Positions 25,148-33,524 are shown, numbered from the stretch's first letter. The stretch is 64,000 nt of DNA from JADLHS01 sp044225555 (GCA_044225555.1 JBGAIM010000008.1:253634-317633), one strand, 5' to 3'. Translations and numbers: made by a program. The notes: a model not told the origin generated them from the letters alone.

Positions 25148-26302
25148 TTACACCGTCCCTCGTGGGGCGTAACCGGTCGGTTTTCGGGGAAATTGCCGCG
25201 ATAAAATTCGTTCCGCCGTTGCCGGCGCGAAATCGCCCGGAATATTTTGCCCGGCGCTCAGGAAGCGCAGCGTGCAATTTGTGCCGAGCACCAGATTCCA
25301 GAGCTTGCCCCAACGCGGCTCCTCATCCAGATGCGTTACGGTCACGTCGCTGATCGCCAGCCGGGAGAAGGCCCGCACCTGCGCGAGCAACAGCGGCGTT
25401 TCGTAGGCGGCGTTCAACACCAGATGCACGTGCGCATCCGGCAGCTCGGCAATTCGCCGTGCCAGTTGCGACATGGCGGCCGCATCCGCCGGATTCACCC
25501 CGGGCAAGTCCACGAACAACACCTCGGCCTCGGGCACTTCGCCGTTCGTCGGAGAAAATCTTTCCACCGGCACCCCGAGGATCTCGCCGAACACGCTCAA
25601 GGATTCCGCCGTGTTCGCTACGTGACCATCCAATCGCCATACGGCGGCGCTTCGCCCCTCAACGAGCGAAACTTGCGCGAGCCACTTGCAGAGCGCGGTG
25701 GTCTTGCCCGCGCCGGGGGCGCCGACAAACACGTGGGTGCCGCCAATCGTTTCGCACGCCGGCTTCCAGCACTTCGCCAGCTGCAGCCGGGCCAGTTGAA
25801 TTTCCTCGGCGACGGAATCCGGGGGTGCATCCCCGTGAAGCGACCGCAGTTCTTCGACCACTCGCTGCGCATGAATCGGCAGCAACCCGCCGTTCTCCAG
25901 CAGCGCGCCAATCCGCCAGCCGCCGGCTTCGGACCGGATTGCGGTTGTGTGCGCCGCGCCCGCCGCCGCGACCCCAACAGGTTCTTCGTGCTGCGGCTGG
26001 GTCTGCGACCACGGCCGCGCGCCCCGCTCAACTTCCGCCTCCGGTAATTTTGGTTCGTTGATCTTGTCGCGAATCTCCCGCAACTCCTCGCGCAGTTCCG
26101 CGAGCAAGTCCGGTTGTGCGGGCGCCGCCACGGGCTCCGGCACGTGGGCCAGCACTTCGATGCGCGGCTTCTGCCACAAACGCGCCAGGCCTTCGACCGG
26201 CGGACGGCGCACGTTCAACACCACGGCCTCGGGGCCGAGCGTTTCGCGGATTTGCGTAATCGCATCGGCGGCGGACTCGGCGACAAAAGTGTGAATCTGC
26301 AT
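25148..26302 (-). CDS. flhF: FlhF-like SRP-type GTPase (divergent motifs)
   Basis: A 384-residue protein. The N-terminus MQIHTFVAESAADAITQIRE with TLGPEAVVLNVRR is the B-domain start of FlhF. The NG domain begins near residue 130 and has P-loop FVGAPGAGKTTALCKWLAQV, then WRLDGHVANTAESLSVFGEI, then LFVDLPGVNPADAAAMSQLA and VTHLDEEPRWGKLWNL. Normal FlhF has DTYR-A, DTAGR and TKLDE at the last three sites, so switch motifs are altered (RLDGH, DLPGV, THLDE). FlhF places polar flagella. No flhG/minD-like partner is visible. The small protein after it is 6 bases upstream-adjacent. Confidence 0.85.
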   Translation of the reverse strand: MQIHTFVAESAADAITQIRETLGPEAVVLNVRRPPVEGLARLWQKPRIEVLAHVPEPVAAPAQPDLLAELREELREIRDKINEPKLPEAEVERGARPWSQTQPQHEEPVGVAAAGAAHTTAIRSEAGGWRIGALLENGGLLPIHAQRVVEELRSLHGDAPPDSVAEEIQLARLQLAKCWKPACETIGGTHVFVGAPGAGKTTALCKWLAQVSLVEGRSAAVWRLDGHVANTAESLSVFGEILGVPVERFSPTNGEVPEAEVLFVDLPGVNPADAAAMSQLARRIAELPDAHVHLVLNAAYETPLLLAQVRAFSRLAISDVTVTHLDEEPRWGKLWNLVLGTNCTLRFLSAGQNIPGDFAPATAERILSRQFPRKPTGYAPRGTV

Positions 26303-26308
26303 GTGGTT

Positions 26309-26527
26309 TCAATGATGACGTTGTCCGCGGCCGATGATGCCGGGCAGGATGAATCCAAACTCAGCCATGGTCTCGGCGAGCTCGGACTTGGGCTGGGCCT
26401 CCATAAAACTCTCCCCGGGCCAGAAGCTCCCGCGCCGCACCGGGCGCGTGCTGGCTGGAGGCGACATCACGGTTGGCGGTGGCACGCTCCCGGCGGGCCG
26501 TAGCGCACTATTGAGGGTCGTCTTCAT
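26309..26527 (-). CDS. Small hypothetical protein between flhA and flhF
   Basis: A 72-residue protein starting at MKTTLNSALRPAG, 13 bases after the flhA stop; the frame is open further upstream but that overlaps flhA. It is Pro/Ser/Thr-rich in the middle (PPPTVMSPPASTRPVRRGSF) with a short amphipathic end (AETMAEFGFILPGIIGRG). I recognise no family. The tight spacing to flhA and flhF is the main reason to believe it is expressed. Confidence 0.5.
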   Translation of the reverse strand: MKTTLNSALRPAGSVPPPTVMSPPASTRPVRRGSFWPGESFMEAQPKSELAETMAEFGFILPGIIGRGQRHH

Positions 26528-26540
26528 GTTTTCTCCTGGG

Positions 26541-28649
26541 TTATTCCGGACACGGCACCATGGCCGCGCTTTGGATTTCAACTCGCGAGGGAACTTCCGC
26601 ATACGACAACACCGCGAGATCGGCGAAGGTGCTTTCAAAGAAACGGCGGAACGCGAGCCGGATTTGCGGCGCGCAGAGCACCAGCGGGGGATGACCGTCG
26701 GCTAGCAGGCGCTGGATGTGGCGCGAGAGCGTGTTCATGACGTGCTGCGCGAGTTTGGGATCAAGCAACAGCGCGACTTCCGTCGGTGACTGCCGCACAC
26801 TCTGCGCAATTTGCTGCTCCAATTTCGGGTCGAGCGTGATGGCGCGCACCAGTCCGTTGTCCGCCTGGAACGGCTTGACGAGTTGCGGGCCCAACGCCCG
26901 GCGGGCGTGCTCGGAAAGTTCGTCGGGATTCTTGGTGACGCTCGCGTGGTCGCTGACTTTCTCCAGGATGCCCGCGAGGTTGCGGATCGAGATGCCCTCG
27001 GCCAGCAGGTTTTGCAACACCCGCTGCACCTGGCCGACATTCAGTTGCGCCGGGATGAGTTCGTTCACCACGGTCGGGTGCGTCTGCTTCAAATTGTCGA
27101 GCAACACCTGCACGTCCTGCCGGCTCAAAATTTCGTGCGCGCCGCGGCGGACCGTCTCGGATAAATGCGTAACCATCACCGACGGCGCGTCCACCACCGT
27201 GTAACCGGCGGCCTCGGCGGTCTTGCGCTCGACGTCGGTAATCCACGTGGCCGGCAACTGGAATACCGGCTCAACCGTGGGGATGCCCTTGAGTGTGACC
27301 TTGCTGTTGGTCGCGTTCATCGCGAGCCAGTAACCCGGCATCAAACTGCCTTGCGCAATGACGTTGCCCTTGAGCAGGAAACGATACTCGTTGGCGCCGA
27401 GTTGCAGATTGTCGCGCAGACGGATCGGCGGAATCACCACACCCATCTCGGTTGCAAAAGTGCGGCGCACGCCGGTGACGCGATCCAGCAAATCGCCATT
27501 CTTGCGTGCATCGGCGAGGCTGACGAGACCGTAACCGAGTTCGATTTGCAGCGCGTCCACGGCGAGGAGTGATTCGAGCTTTTCGCCCGCGCCCGCAGGG
27601 GTGGCGGCAGTGCCGGGCGCCGGTTTGCCATCTTTGGTTGCCGTGTTTGCCGGGGCGGCTTTGGTTTCCAAACTTTTCTTCTTCAAGTGCCGCGCCAGCC
27701 AGCCGGTGATGCCGGCGAGCAACAGGAACGGCAGCATCGGCAAGCCGGGCACGAATGCAAAGAACGTGAGCATCACGCACAACACCAGCATCGCGCGCGG
27801 GTAGAACAGCAATTGCCGGCCGAGTTCCTGGCCGAGACTGTTCTTCGAGGCGGCGCGGGTCACCAACATACCCGCCGCCATCGAAATGATGAGCGCGGGA
27901 ATCTGCGACACCAGGCCGTCACCGATGGACAACAGCGTGAATCGTTGCAGCGACTCCGACATCGTCATGCCCTTCTGCATGATGCCGATGGCGAAGCCGC
28001 CGAGGACATTGATGAGGGTGATAAGCACTGCCGCGATGGCGTCGCCGCGCACGAATTTGCTCGCGCCGTCCATCGCGCCGTAGAAGTCCGCCTCCTGTTC
28101 CACCTTGCGCCGGCGCGTGCGCGCCTCGGCTTCGTTGATCACGCCCGCGCTGAGTTCGGCATCAATCGCCATCTGTTTGCCGGGCATCGCGTCCAACGTG
28201 AACCGCGCCGCCACTTCCGCGATGCGGCCCGCACCCTTGGTGATCACCACGAAATTGATCAGCACGAGAATCAGGAAAATGACGAGGCCAACGATGTAGT
28301 TGCCGCGCACGACGAAATTGCCGAATGCTTCGATGATGTGGCCGGCATAACCATCAAGCAGAATCAATCGCGTCGAGGCCACGTTCAGTGAGAGTCGAAA
28401 CAACGTGATGCACAACAGCAGCGTCGGGAAGCCAGTGAAATCTGCCGCGTCTTCGATGTAGAGAATGATGAGCAGAATCAGCAGCGAAAGCGCGATGCTC
28501 ACGGCGAGCAACAGATCAAGCAGGCCCGTCGGGATCGGCAGGATCAACAGCAGCACCGTGGCGAACAGGCCGATGATCATCCACAGATCACCCTGGCGCA
28601 GCAGGCGCATGAGGCCGGACGGATTGGTTGTGGTTGCGGGAGTGGCCAT
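26541..28649 (-). CDS. flhA: FlhA, flagellar type III export gate
   Basis: A 702-residue export-gate protein. The N-terminal half holds about eight TM helices (for example LWMIIGLFATVLLLILPIP and VGLVIFLILVLINFVVITKG) with the conserved FHIPEP-family stretch GAGRIAEVAARFTLDAMPGK and QMAIDAELSAGVINEAEART. The cytoplasmic C-terminal domain runs from about residue 370 to the end. FlhA docks chaperone-substrate complexes and couples proton flow to export. It lies 3 bases after flhB. Confidence 0.97.
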   Translation of the reverse strand: MATPATTTNPSGLMRLLRQGDLWMIIGLFATVLLLILPIPTGLLDLLLAVSIALSLLILLIILYIEDAADFTGFPTLLLCITLFRLSLNVASTRLILLDGYAGHIIEAFGNFVVRGNYIVGLVIFLILVLINFVVITKGAGRIAEVAARFTLDAMPGKQMAIDAELSAGVINEAEARTRRRKVEQEADFYGAMDGASKFVRGDAIAAVLITLINVLGGFAIGIMQKGMTMSESLQRFTLLSIGDGLVSQIPALIISMAAGMLVTRAASKNSLGQELGRQLLFYPRAMLVLCVMLTFFAFVPGLPMLPFLLLAGITGWLARHLKKKSLETKAAPANTATKDGKPAPGTAATPAGAGEKLESLLAVDALQIELGYGLVSLADARKNGDLLDRVTGVRRTFATEMGVVIPPIRLRDNLQLGANEYRFLLKGNVIAQGSLMPGYWLAMNATNSKVTLKGIPTVEPVFQLPATWITDVERKTAEAAGYTVVDAPSVMVTHLSETVRRGAHEILSRQDVQVLLDNLKQTHPTVVNELIPAQLNVGQVQRVLQNLLAEGISIRNLAGILEKVSDHASVTKNPDELSEHARRALGPQLVKPFQADNGLVRAITLDPKLEQQIAQSVRQSPTEVALLLDPKLAQHVMNTLSRHIQRLLADGHPPLVLCAPQIRLAFRRFFESTFADLAVLSYAEVPSRVEIQSAAMVPCPE

Positions 28650-28652
28650 GGG

Positions 28653-29741
28653 TTAAACGTGATTTTGTTCGGCGTAGTAGCGGTAGCGATTGACGCGATA
28701 GACGTAGGCGAGAATCTCTGCGACGGCTGCGTAGAGTTGCGCCGGGATTTCACCGCCGACCTTGCCGTGTTTGAACATCATCCGCGCGAGCGGTTTGTTC
28801 TCGATGATCGGGACTTGATGGCGTGTGGCGATTTCGCGGATGCGCAGCGCGTTGAGGCGCGTGCCCTTCGCGACAATTTTCGGGGCCTTCATCGTCTTGC
28901 GGTCATAGCGCAGCGCGACGGCGAAGTGCGTCGGGTTCGTCACCACCACATCGGCCTTGGGCACATCGAGCAACATCTGGCGGACGGTCTTGAGCGCGCG
29001 GCGACGGCGTTGGCGCGCCTTGATGTGCGGATTGCCTTCCGTGCTCTTCATTTCCTCCTTCACTTCCTCCTTGGTCATCATGAGGTCGCGATTGGTGCGC
29101 CAGAACTGGTAGGTGTAATCCAGCGCCGCCAGCACGCACAGGCCGGTGATGACCCGCCACGTGATGCCGAACGAAGCCGCGGCCAGGAAGGTGGCAATGC
29201 CGGAAACGTCCACCGCCGAATAAAAAATCGGATCCGCCAGTAGTTTCTTCACCTGCGAATAGGTCAGCAGCATGATGAGGGAAAGCTTCAGGATGGAAAT
29301 TCCGGTAGGGACGAGCGAGCGGCCGGAGAAGACGCGCTTGAAACCCTCGACGGGATTCAGCCGTTCCCATTTGGGTTCGAGGGCCTCGGAGGCGGTTTGA
29401 AAACGATTCTGAATTCCCCCGGCAATCAAGCCACCGGCTGCCGTGCCGACCACAACCGGCCCGGCACACGCCGCGAAAACCATCGCCGCCGTGATGGCGT
29501 AACCCTGCATGGCGTCGAATGTCAACGGCACTTCATGCAAATGACCGAGCACGGAAGTCTGCACGTTGACGAGCTGCTGCCAGACATTTGCACCGACGAA
29601 CTTCAAGGCGATCATGCCGCCGATCAGGACGAAAACCGTTTGCACCTCGGCGCTGCGGGGGAACTGGCCCTGCTTGATCGCTTCTTCCAGCCGCCTTGGT
29701 GTCGGTTGCTCGGTCTTTTCGCCTGTGTGGTTGTTGCCCAT
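28653..29741 (-). CDS. flhB: FlhB, flagellar export switch protein
   Basis: A 362-residue export component with four TM segments and a cytoplasmic domain. The N-terminus has the family start EKTEQPTPRRLEEAIKQGQF. The self-cleavage site N269-P270-T271-H272 is intact in VVVTNPTHFAVALRYDRKTM, followed by APKIVAKGTRLNALRIREIA. Cleavage there switches export from rod/hook to filament substrates. The gene is separated from fliR by about 155 bases containing an inverted repeat pair. Confidence 0.96.
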   Translation of the reverse strand: MGNNHTGEKTEQPTPRRLEEAIKQGQFPRSAEVQTVFVLIGGMIALKFVGANVWQQLVNVQTSVLGHLHEVPLTFDAMQGYAITAAMVFAACAGPVVVGTAAGGLIAGGIQNRFQTASEALEPKWERLNPVEGFKRVFSGRSLVPTGISILKLSLIMLLTYSQVKKLLADPIFYSAVDVSGIATFLAAASFGITWRVITGLCVLAALDYTYQFWRTNRDLMMTKEEVKEEMKSTEGNPHIKARQRRRRALKTVRQMLLDVPKADVVVTNPTHFAVALRYDRKTMKAPKIVAKGTRLNALRIREIATRHQVPIIENKPLARMMFKHGKVGGEIPAQLYAAVAEILAYVYRVNRYRYYAEQNHV

Positions 29742-29760
29742 GATGCGCTCAAATCGCTTG

Positions 29761-29866
29761 CGGAGCGCGGGCTTCAGCCCGCTTCAATGTGATTTGCCCG
29801 AGCGCCGCGCGGACGGCGAAGCGAATTCCGAACTCAACGGTGAAGCGGCCTGAAGGCCGCGCTCCG
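29761..29866. repeat. Inverted pair of 25-base REP-like hairpin elements
   Basis: Two 25-base copies face each other at 29761-29785 and 29842-29866. Each copy contains its own hairpin with a TTCA loop: GCGGGCTTCAGCCCGC in the first and, read on the opposite strand, GCGGCCTTCAGGCCGC in the second. The two copies differ at only two positions, and the two changes are compensatory (G-C becomes C-G), so the stem is preserved. The pair fills the fliR-flhB gap. Such paired palindromes resemble REP/BIME elements; they may act as terminator or mRNA-stability signals. Confidence 0.75.
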
Positions 29867-29896
29867 TTTGCGCTGTTTTGGTTTCGTTTCATTCGT

Positions 29897-30658
29897 TTAG
29901 CCGCCGGCCAGTCGGGCGACGTTCAACATGTCTTCGGGCAACCGGCGCAGGAAATTCCCGATGTGCTGGGCCATGAACGTGCAGGTCATGCCGAACGTGA
30001 GCAGGCCGAGCAGCGTGCGAACGGGAAAACTTTCCGCGAAGACATTCATCTGCGGCACGGCGCGGCCCAGCACGGCAAACACCAGCGTGACGAGGAACGA
30101 AACTGCCATCACCGGCGCGGCGATTTGCAGCGCCATGACGAACACCTTGCTGCTGCGCGCGACCACGTCCACAAGCAGCGCCTCGCGCAAGTGCCCGCCG
30201 CCCATCGGCACGAGGGCGTAACTTTTTTGAAAACCCGCAATCATCCAGTGATGCAGGTCCAGACTCAGCATCATCATCAGCGCAATCCAGAACAGCACCA
30301 TGCCCGGCGTCACGGCGGTGGCGCCGGTGACGACATTGAATTCCTGCGGCATCGTCAGGCCCATTTCCGTGGAGACGAAGCCGCCGGCAATTTCCAGCGC
30401 GTAGAAAACGAACCGGCAGACGAACCCGAGCAGCAGTCCAATGCTCGCCTCCAGGAACATGAGCTTGAACAACAGCCAGAGCGACAGATCGGCGGCGGGG
30501 AACTCCGGCAACAGTGGCGTAACCAGCAATGCCACCAGCGCACCGAGGGCGATGCGCAATTGCACCGGCACCATCTGCGAGGAAAACATCGGCAACACCG
30601 CCAGCATCGCGCCGATGCGCGTGAACACCAGAAACCAGGTTGTGATGGCGGCGGTCAT
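29897..30658 (-). CDS. fliR: FliR, flagellar export gate protein
   Basis: A 253-residue, very hydrophobic protein with six TM segments. Family features include ITTWFLVFTRIGAMLAVLPM at the N-terminus, VCRFVFYALEIAGGFVSTEM in the middle, and LLGLLTFGMTCTFMAQHIGN with FLRRLPEDMLNVARLAGG at the end. FliR forms the export pore with FliP and FliQ. It is in the usual order fliP-fliQ-fliR-flhB-flhA. Confidence 0.96.
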   Translation of the reverse strand: MTAAITTWFLVFTRIGAMLAVLPMFSSQMVPVQLRIALGALVALLVTPLLPEFPAADLSLWLLFKLMFLEASIGLLLGFVCRFVFYALEIAGGFVSTEMGLTMPQEFNVVTGATAVTPGMVLFWIALMMMLSLDLHHWMIAGFQKSYALVPMGGGHLREALLVDVVARSSKVFVMALQIAAPVMAVSFLVTLVFAVLGRAVPQMNVFAESFPVRTLLGLLTFGMTCTFMAQHIGNFLRRLPEDMLNVARLAGG

Positions 30659-30684
30659 GCGGGCAGGAGGGGAATCCTCTTACT

Positions 30685-30760
30685 CGTAATCTTAATCTTG
30701 CGCTTAATCCCGGCCCCGGAGACCGGGAGATTAAGATTAAGAAGAAGATTGGGATTAAGA
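30685..30760. repeat. ATTAAG-rich hairpin repeat between fliQ and fliR
   Basis: The 170-base fliQ-fliR gap contains repeated ATTAAG/CTTAAT words: the left side has CTTAATCTTGCGCTTAATCC, the right side GATTAAGATTAAGAAG and GGGATTAAG. The two halves are inversely related around CCGGCCCCGGAGACCGGG, so the RNA could fold into a long imperfect stem. Such a spacer is unusual between two genes that are normally adjacent. I see no gene in the gap. Confidence 0.6.
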
Positions 30761-30827
30761 GCCACCAGCGATGGGTTGCGGCCCGCTTTTCCGGAATATC
30801 TGGTCGTGAGAGGTTTCATCGGCATCG

Positions 30828-31097
30828 CTAGTTGACCATCGAAGGAATCCGTTCGATGACGGCCCGGGTGAATTCGATCAATGTGCGCAGCATCCACGGC
30901 AGCAGGACCACCAGCAGCGCCACGACGCCGAGCACCTTGGGCACGAACGTCAGCGTCTGTTCCTGAATGGACGTGACGGCTTGAAACAAACTGACGCCCA
31001 GGCCGATGACCATCACGGTCAGCAGAATCGGCGCGGACAGCGCCGCCGCCTGGAACAACATGTTCTTGATCAATTCCACGGAGAATTCGGGGGTCAT
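30828..31097 (-). CDS. fliQ: FliQ, flagellar export gate protein
   Basis: An 89-residue protein from the ATG at 31095-31097 (MTPEFSVELIKNML), the usual FliQ length; an upstream in-frame start would add eight atypical residues. Two TM helices are visible (AAALSAPILLTVMVIGLGVS and LGVVALLVVLLPWMLRTLIE) with the conserved FQAVTSIQEQTLTFVPKV loop between them. It is a component of the FliPQR pore. Confidence 0.95.
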   Translation of the reverse strand: MTPEFSVELIKNMLFQAAALSAPILLTVMVIGLGVSLFQAVTSIQEQTLTFVPKVLGVVALLVVLLPWMLRTLIEFTRAVIERIPSMVN

Positions 31098-31110
31098 AGT
31101 TGGTCCTTCG

Positions 31111-31986
31111 TCAGCCGCCAAAGCTCAACACGAGCGAGCGCACCACCAGTTCCCAGCCGTCCACGAGGACGAACAGGAGGATTTTCAGCGGCAGGGAAAT
31201 CGTCGCCGGCGGCATCATCATCATGCCCATGCTCATCAGCACCGTGGCCACCACGAGATCAATCAGGATGAACGGCACGAACAGCAGGAAACCCATTTGA
31301 AACGCCGTGCGCAGTTCGCTGATGATGAACCCGGGGATGACCACCTTGAGCGGCAGTTGATCCGGCGAGGTGGGGCCGAGCTTTGCAATCGCGGCGAACA
31401 ATTCCACGTCCTTCGGCCGCGCCTGTTTGAGCATGAAGCTGCGGATCGGCTTGGCCGCCTCGTCCAGCGCTTGCGCCGATGAAATCTGCTTGGCCATGTA
31501 GGGCTGAAGGGCGTTGGCATCAATCTTCGACCACACCGGCTCCATGATGAAATAAGTCATGAACAACGAGAGGCCGATGATGATTTGATTGGCGGGCGTG
31601 CCTTGCAGCGACAATGCGGAACGCACGAAGGACAACACAATCACGATGCGCGTGAAGCACGTCATCAAGAGGATGATCGAAGGTGCGAGCGTGAGCAGGG
31701 TGATGCCGAACAAGACCTTGATGGCCACATCCACGTCCTGCGGTTGTTGGGCCGCCTCGACGCCGAGGTTCAATCGAAACGGCATGAGGCCGGTGGAGAG
31801 CGTGGTGGTGGCGTTGGTCGGGGTGGAGATCGTCGGTTGCGCTGCCGGCGCGAGCAAGGCCTCCGCGGGCGACTGGGCAAACGCGGTCCCCGCTCCGAGC
31901 AGCAGCACGAGGAGCAAAAGCCACCCAGCCCACGTCCGCCTTGCGGGAGCGGACGTGGGTGGGTGAGGGAGGGAGGAACGGTTCAT
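31111..31986 (-). CDS. fliP: FliP, flagellar export gate protein
   Basis: A 291-residue protein from the ATG at 31984-31986; the longer open frame upstream overlaps fliO and is not coding in character. A signal peptide (WLLLLVLLLGAGTAFA) is followed by a short periplasmic stretch and the conserved core: LTLAPSIILLMTCFTRIVIV, LGPTSPDQLPLKVVIPGFII, SELRTAFQMGFLLFVPFILI and VLMSMGMMMMPPATISLPLK. It is the main pore subunit of the flagellar export gate. The start overlaps the fliO stop by 4 bases. Confidence 0.96.
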   Translation of the reverse strand: MNRSSLPHPPTSAPARRTWAGWLLLLVLLLGAGTAFAQSPAEALLAPAAQPTISTPTNATTTLSTGLMPFRLNLGVEAAQQPQDVDVAIKVLFGITLLTLAPSIILLMTCFTRIVIVLSFVRSALSLQGTPANQIIIGLSLFMTYFIMEPVWSKIDANALQPYMAKQISSAQALDEAAKPIRSFMLKQARPKDVELFAAIAKLGPTSPDQLPLKVVIPGFIISELRTAFQMGFLLFVPFILIDLVVATVLMSMGMMMMPPATISLPLKILLFVLVDGWELVVRSLVLSFGG

Positions 31987-32495
31987 TTCTTGCCCTGCAA
32001 AGCGAGTCGCAACGATTCGGTGAAAGTGGGCGTGCCCGTGGATTTGATCTCCGCGACGACCGGCGAACCTTCCGGCAGCGTGGCCAGCATCGTCACGCCC
32101 GCCGGGGACGACGCGACCAAGAAGCGTTGTTGTTCGTAACCGACCACGACGAGCGCATGGCGCTGGCCGAGGGCTTTCGTTTCCAAAATGTTGAGCTTCG
32201 GCGACTGGCCCCGGTGGATCAGCGTGCGCTGCCAGTTGCGGAACAACCACACGCCGGCAAAGAAAACCGCCAGCACCAGGGCCAGCGCACCCAGCACGCG
32301 GAACAGCGAGAACACCACTGAAGTCGAACTCGGCAACGGCGGCAGGGCGGGCGAGTTGGTCCCGAGGAACGGCGCCGCCACGTCCGCTGCCGGCGCGGAG
32401 GTCGCGACGAGGAAAAACAGACAGACGGCAACCGCCCGCGGCCAGGGTAGCGTACGCCCGGCACAATTCTCCCGTCCATTGAAGCGTGCGATCAT
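31983..32495 (-). CDS. fliO: FliO, export gate assembly protein
   Basis: A 170-residue protein with a signal-like N-terminal segment (AVAVCLFFLVATSAPAADV), one TM helix (FRVLGALALVLAVFFAGVWL) and a small C-terminal domain (LNILETKALGQRHALVVVGY, then EQQRFLVASSPAGVTML). That is the FliO pattern, and it directly precedes fliP. FliO helps assemble the FliPQR pore. It is the upstream-most flagellar gene seen: fliL, fliM and fliN, which commonly precede it, are absent and the region beyond it is non-flagellar. Confidence 0.9.
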   Translation of the reverse strand: MIARFNGRENCAGRTLPWPRAVAVCLFFLVATSAPAADVAAPFLGTNSPALPPLPSSTSVVFSLFRVLGALALVLAVFFAGVWLFRNWQRTLIHRGQSPKLNILETKALGQRHALVVVGYEQQRFLVASSPAGVTMLATLPEGSPVVAEIKSTGTPTFTESLRLALQGKK

Positions 32496-32832
32496 CGTGA
32501 TAAACCGTTTGGCCGGTGTTTAGCACCGCCAGTGCCACGGGCGGGAAGCCAATGAAATCAAGCCTTCCGTTGCGTGCGCTCCGGTGGGGAGAGGAAAAAA
32601 GTGCCGGGACGAAATCAGCCGGCGGCAAAGTTGGACTGGCAACGGCGCGGCGCGAACCAGGGGAAAACCGCAACTACGGATTCGGCCGAAACCGACCCCA
32701 AGGTGATCCTGTCTCCGGCCCGCCGGTCCCCGGAGCGCCGGCCTCCGGCCCGGCGACACCGCCCGCTCCCGCCCGCTGGCGGGAGAGAGCGGGCCGGGGT
32801 GAGCCGAGGTTTCGGGACTGATGAAACCTCAG
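32496..32832. other. Non-coding junction between fliO and integron relic
   Basis: About 340 GC-rich bases without a supported gene. A long hairpin-capable sequence lies at 32762-32793 (CCCGCTC...GAGCGGG). A perfect 8-base inverted repeat GAGGTTTC/GAAACCTC sits at about 32806-32830, next to the integrase stump. Together these mark a rearranged boundary where the flagellar operon loses its expected upstream neighbours. Confidence 0.45.
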
Positions 32833-32949
32833 CTACCGCACGATCCACGCCCAGTACGTCTCCTCGGTCCGGGCGGCGAGCGGCTTGAACCGCGCCACCT
32901 CAGGCACCTGCTCCTGCAGGCGCAACTTGGGGTTGGGGATGAAGCCCCC
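32833..32949 (-). pseudogene. N-terminal stump of an integron-type tyrosine recombinase
   Basis: On the minus strand the frame reads PNPKLRLQEQVPEVARFKPL then AARTEETYWAWIVR and a TAG stop. That is the start of an integron integrase (compare the general pattern PKLL-Q-RE-LR-KHYS-RTE-TY--WI-RF), where the SAM-like N-terminal domain would continue for another 50 residues and the catalytic domain for 200 more. Here it stops after WIVR, and nothing downstream resembles the rest. It faces away from the cassette at 33090, the normal divergent arrangement of intI and cassettes. Confidence 0.65.
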
Positions 32950-33088
32950 CAAGCCACCAAATGTGGTTTTTGCCGGCACCATATTTCGACTGGTTTTGTA
33001 GCCATCTTCCTCTGGACATGCCAGATAAATGGGTTTACAACCAAATCGATGAAAAGTGATAGACCACACTTCCGTGGCCCACTTCTAT

Positions 33089-33095
33089 GTTAGGC
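33089..33095 (+). promoter_or_regulatory. Integron recombination box GTTAGGC at the cassette 5' junction
   Basis: GTTAGGC fits the core-site consensus GTTRRRY. It lies 5 bases before the cassette gene start and is the exact reverse complement of the GCCTAAC box that opens the attC at 33436. In integron cassettes those two boxes are expected to match, because TTRRRY at the cassette start and RYYYAAC in attC come together in the circular form. This places the left cassette junction at G33089/T33090, the attI side. Confidence 0.65.
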
Positions 33096-33099
33096 TCGT

Positions 33100-33441
33100 A
33101 TGATTCTCGCCCTGGACAAGCACGCAGGATTGCATGTGTTCGCATCCCCGGAGGATGCCCAGCGACACCTTGAGGCGATTGATGTGCAGCAGGACGCGTT
33201 TGAGTTCTGTGATACCACCGGTCAGCGTTACGTTCCTGAATTCCTACGACCTCCCCAAGAGAGGCGACTCGGTCCGATTGGCATTGTGGACGTTGGGCTT
33301 TTCAAGCTGGTGACTCAGGGTGACATTGATCCCGCAGTTCCAAAGAGATTTGTTGAGCGAGCGGCGCATATCGAGCATTCTTCGATTCCAGCACTCAGCA
33401 GCATCGAGGCGTTCAGAGATGAGATCCGCAAACGAGCCTAA
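33100..33441 (+). CDS. Integron cassette gene of unknown function
   Basis: A 113-residue protein starting 10 bases after the inferred cassette junction and ending in a TAA that lies inside the attC box, the compact layout typical of cassette genes. The protein (ILALDKHAGLHVFASPEDAQ, then HLEAIDVQQDAFEFCDTTGQ) looks globular and cytoplasmic, with no signal or membrane segment. I do not recognise a family. Confidence 0.7.
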   Translation: MILALDKHAGLHVFASPEDAQRHLEAIDVQQDAFEFCDTTGQRYVPEFLRPPQERRLGPIGIVDVGLFKLVTQGDIDPAVPKRFVERAAHIEHSSIPALSSIEAFRDEIRKRA

Positions 33442-33524
33442 CAAATCGCTGCAGCGAACCCGGCATAGCGTCGTGGTTGGCAATCGTTGCGTCCCGTGCG
33501 CCGGGTCGCTGAGCTTGGGTCGTT
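33436..33524 (+). other. attC recombination site of an integron cassette
   Basis: About 89 bases. It opens with the R'' box GCCTAAC (fits RYYYAAC) and closes with a GTT at 33522-33524, the expected cut point. Near-terminal inverted sequences pair: CGCTGCAGCGAACCCGGC on the left with GCCGGGTCGCTGAGC on the right, giving the extended imperfect hairpin used as single-stranded substrate. The stop codon of the cassette gene is within the R'' box. The inferred cassette spans 33090-33522. Confidence 0.72.

Noticed and set aside
1757..32500. Many long open frames on the plus strand opposite the flagellar and chemotaxis genes
   Set aside because: They are antisense shadows caused by high GC third positions. 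None has a family match, a ribosome site or consistent start.
31987..32673. N-terminal extension of the FliP frame to 520 residues
   Set aside because: It overlaps fliO and is low-complexity. The ATG at 31984-31986 precedes a proper signal peptide and gives normal FliP length.
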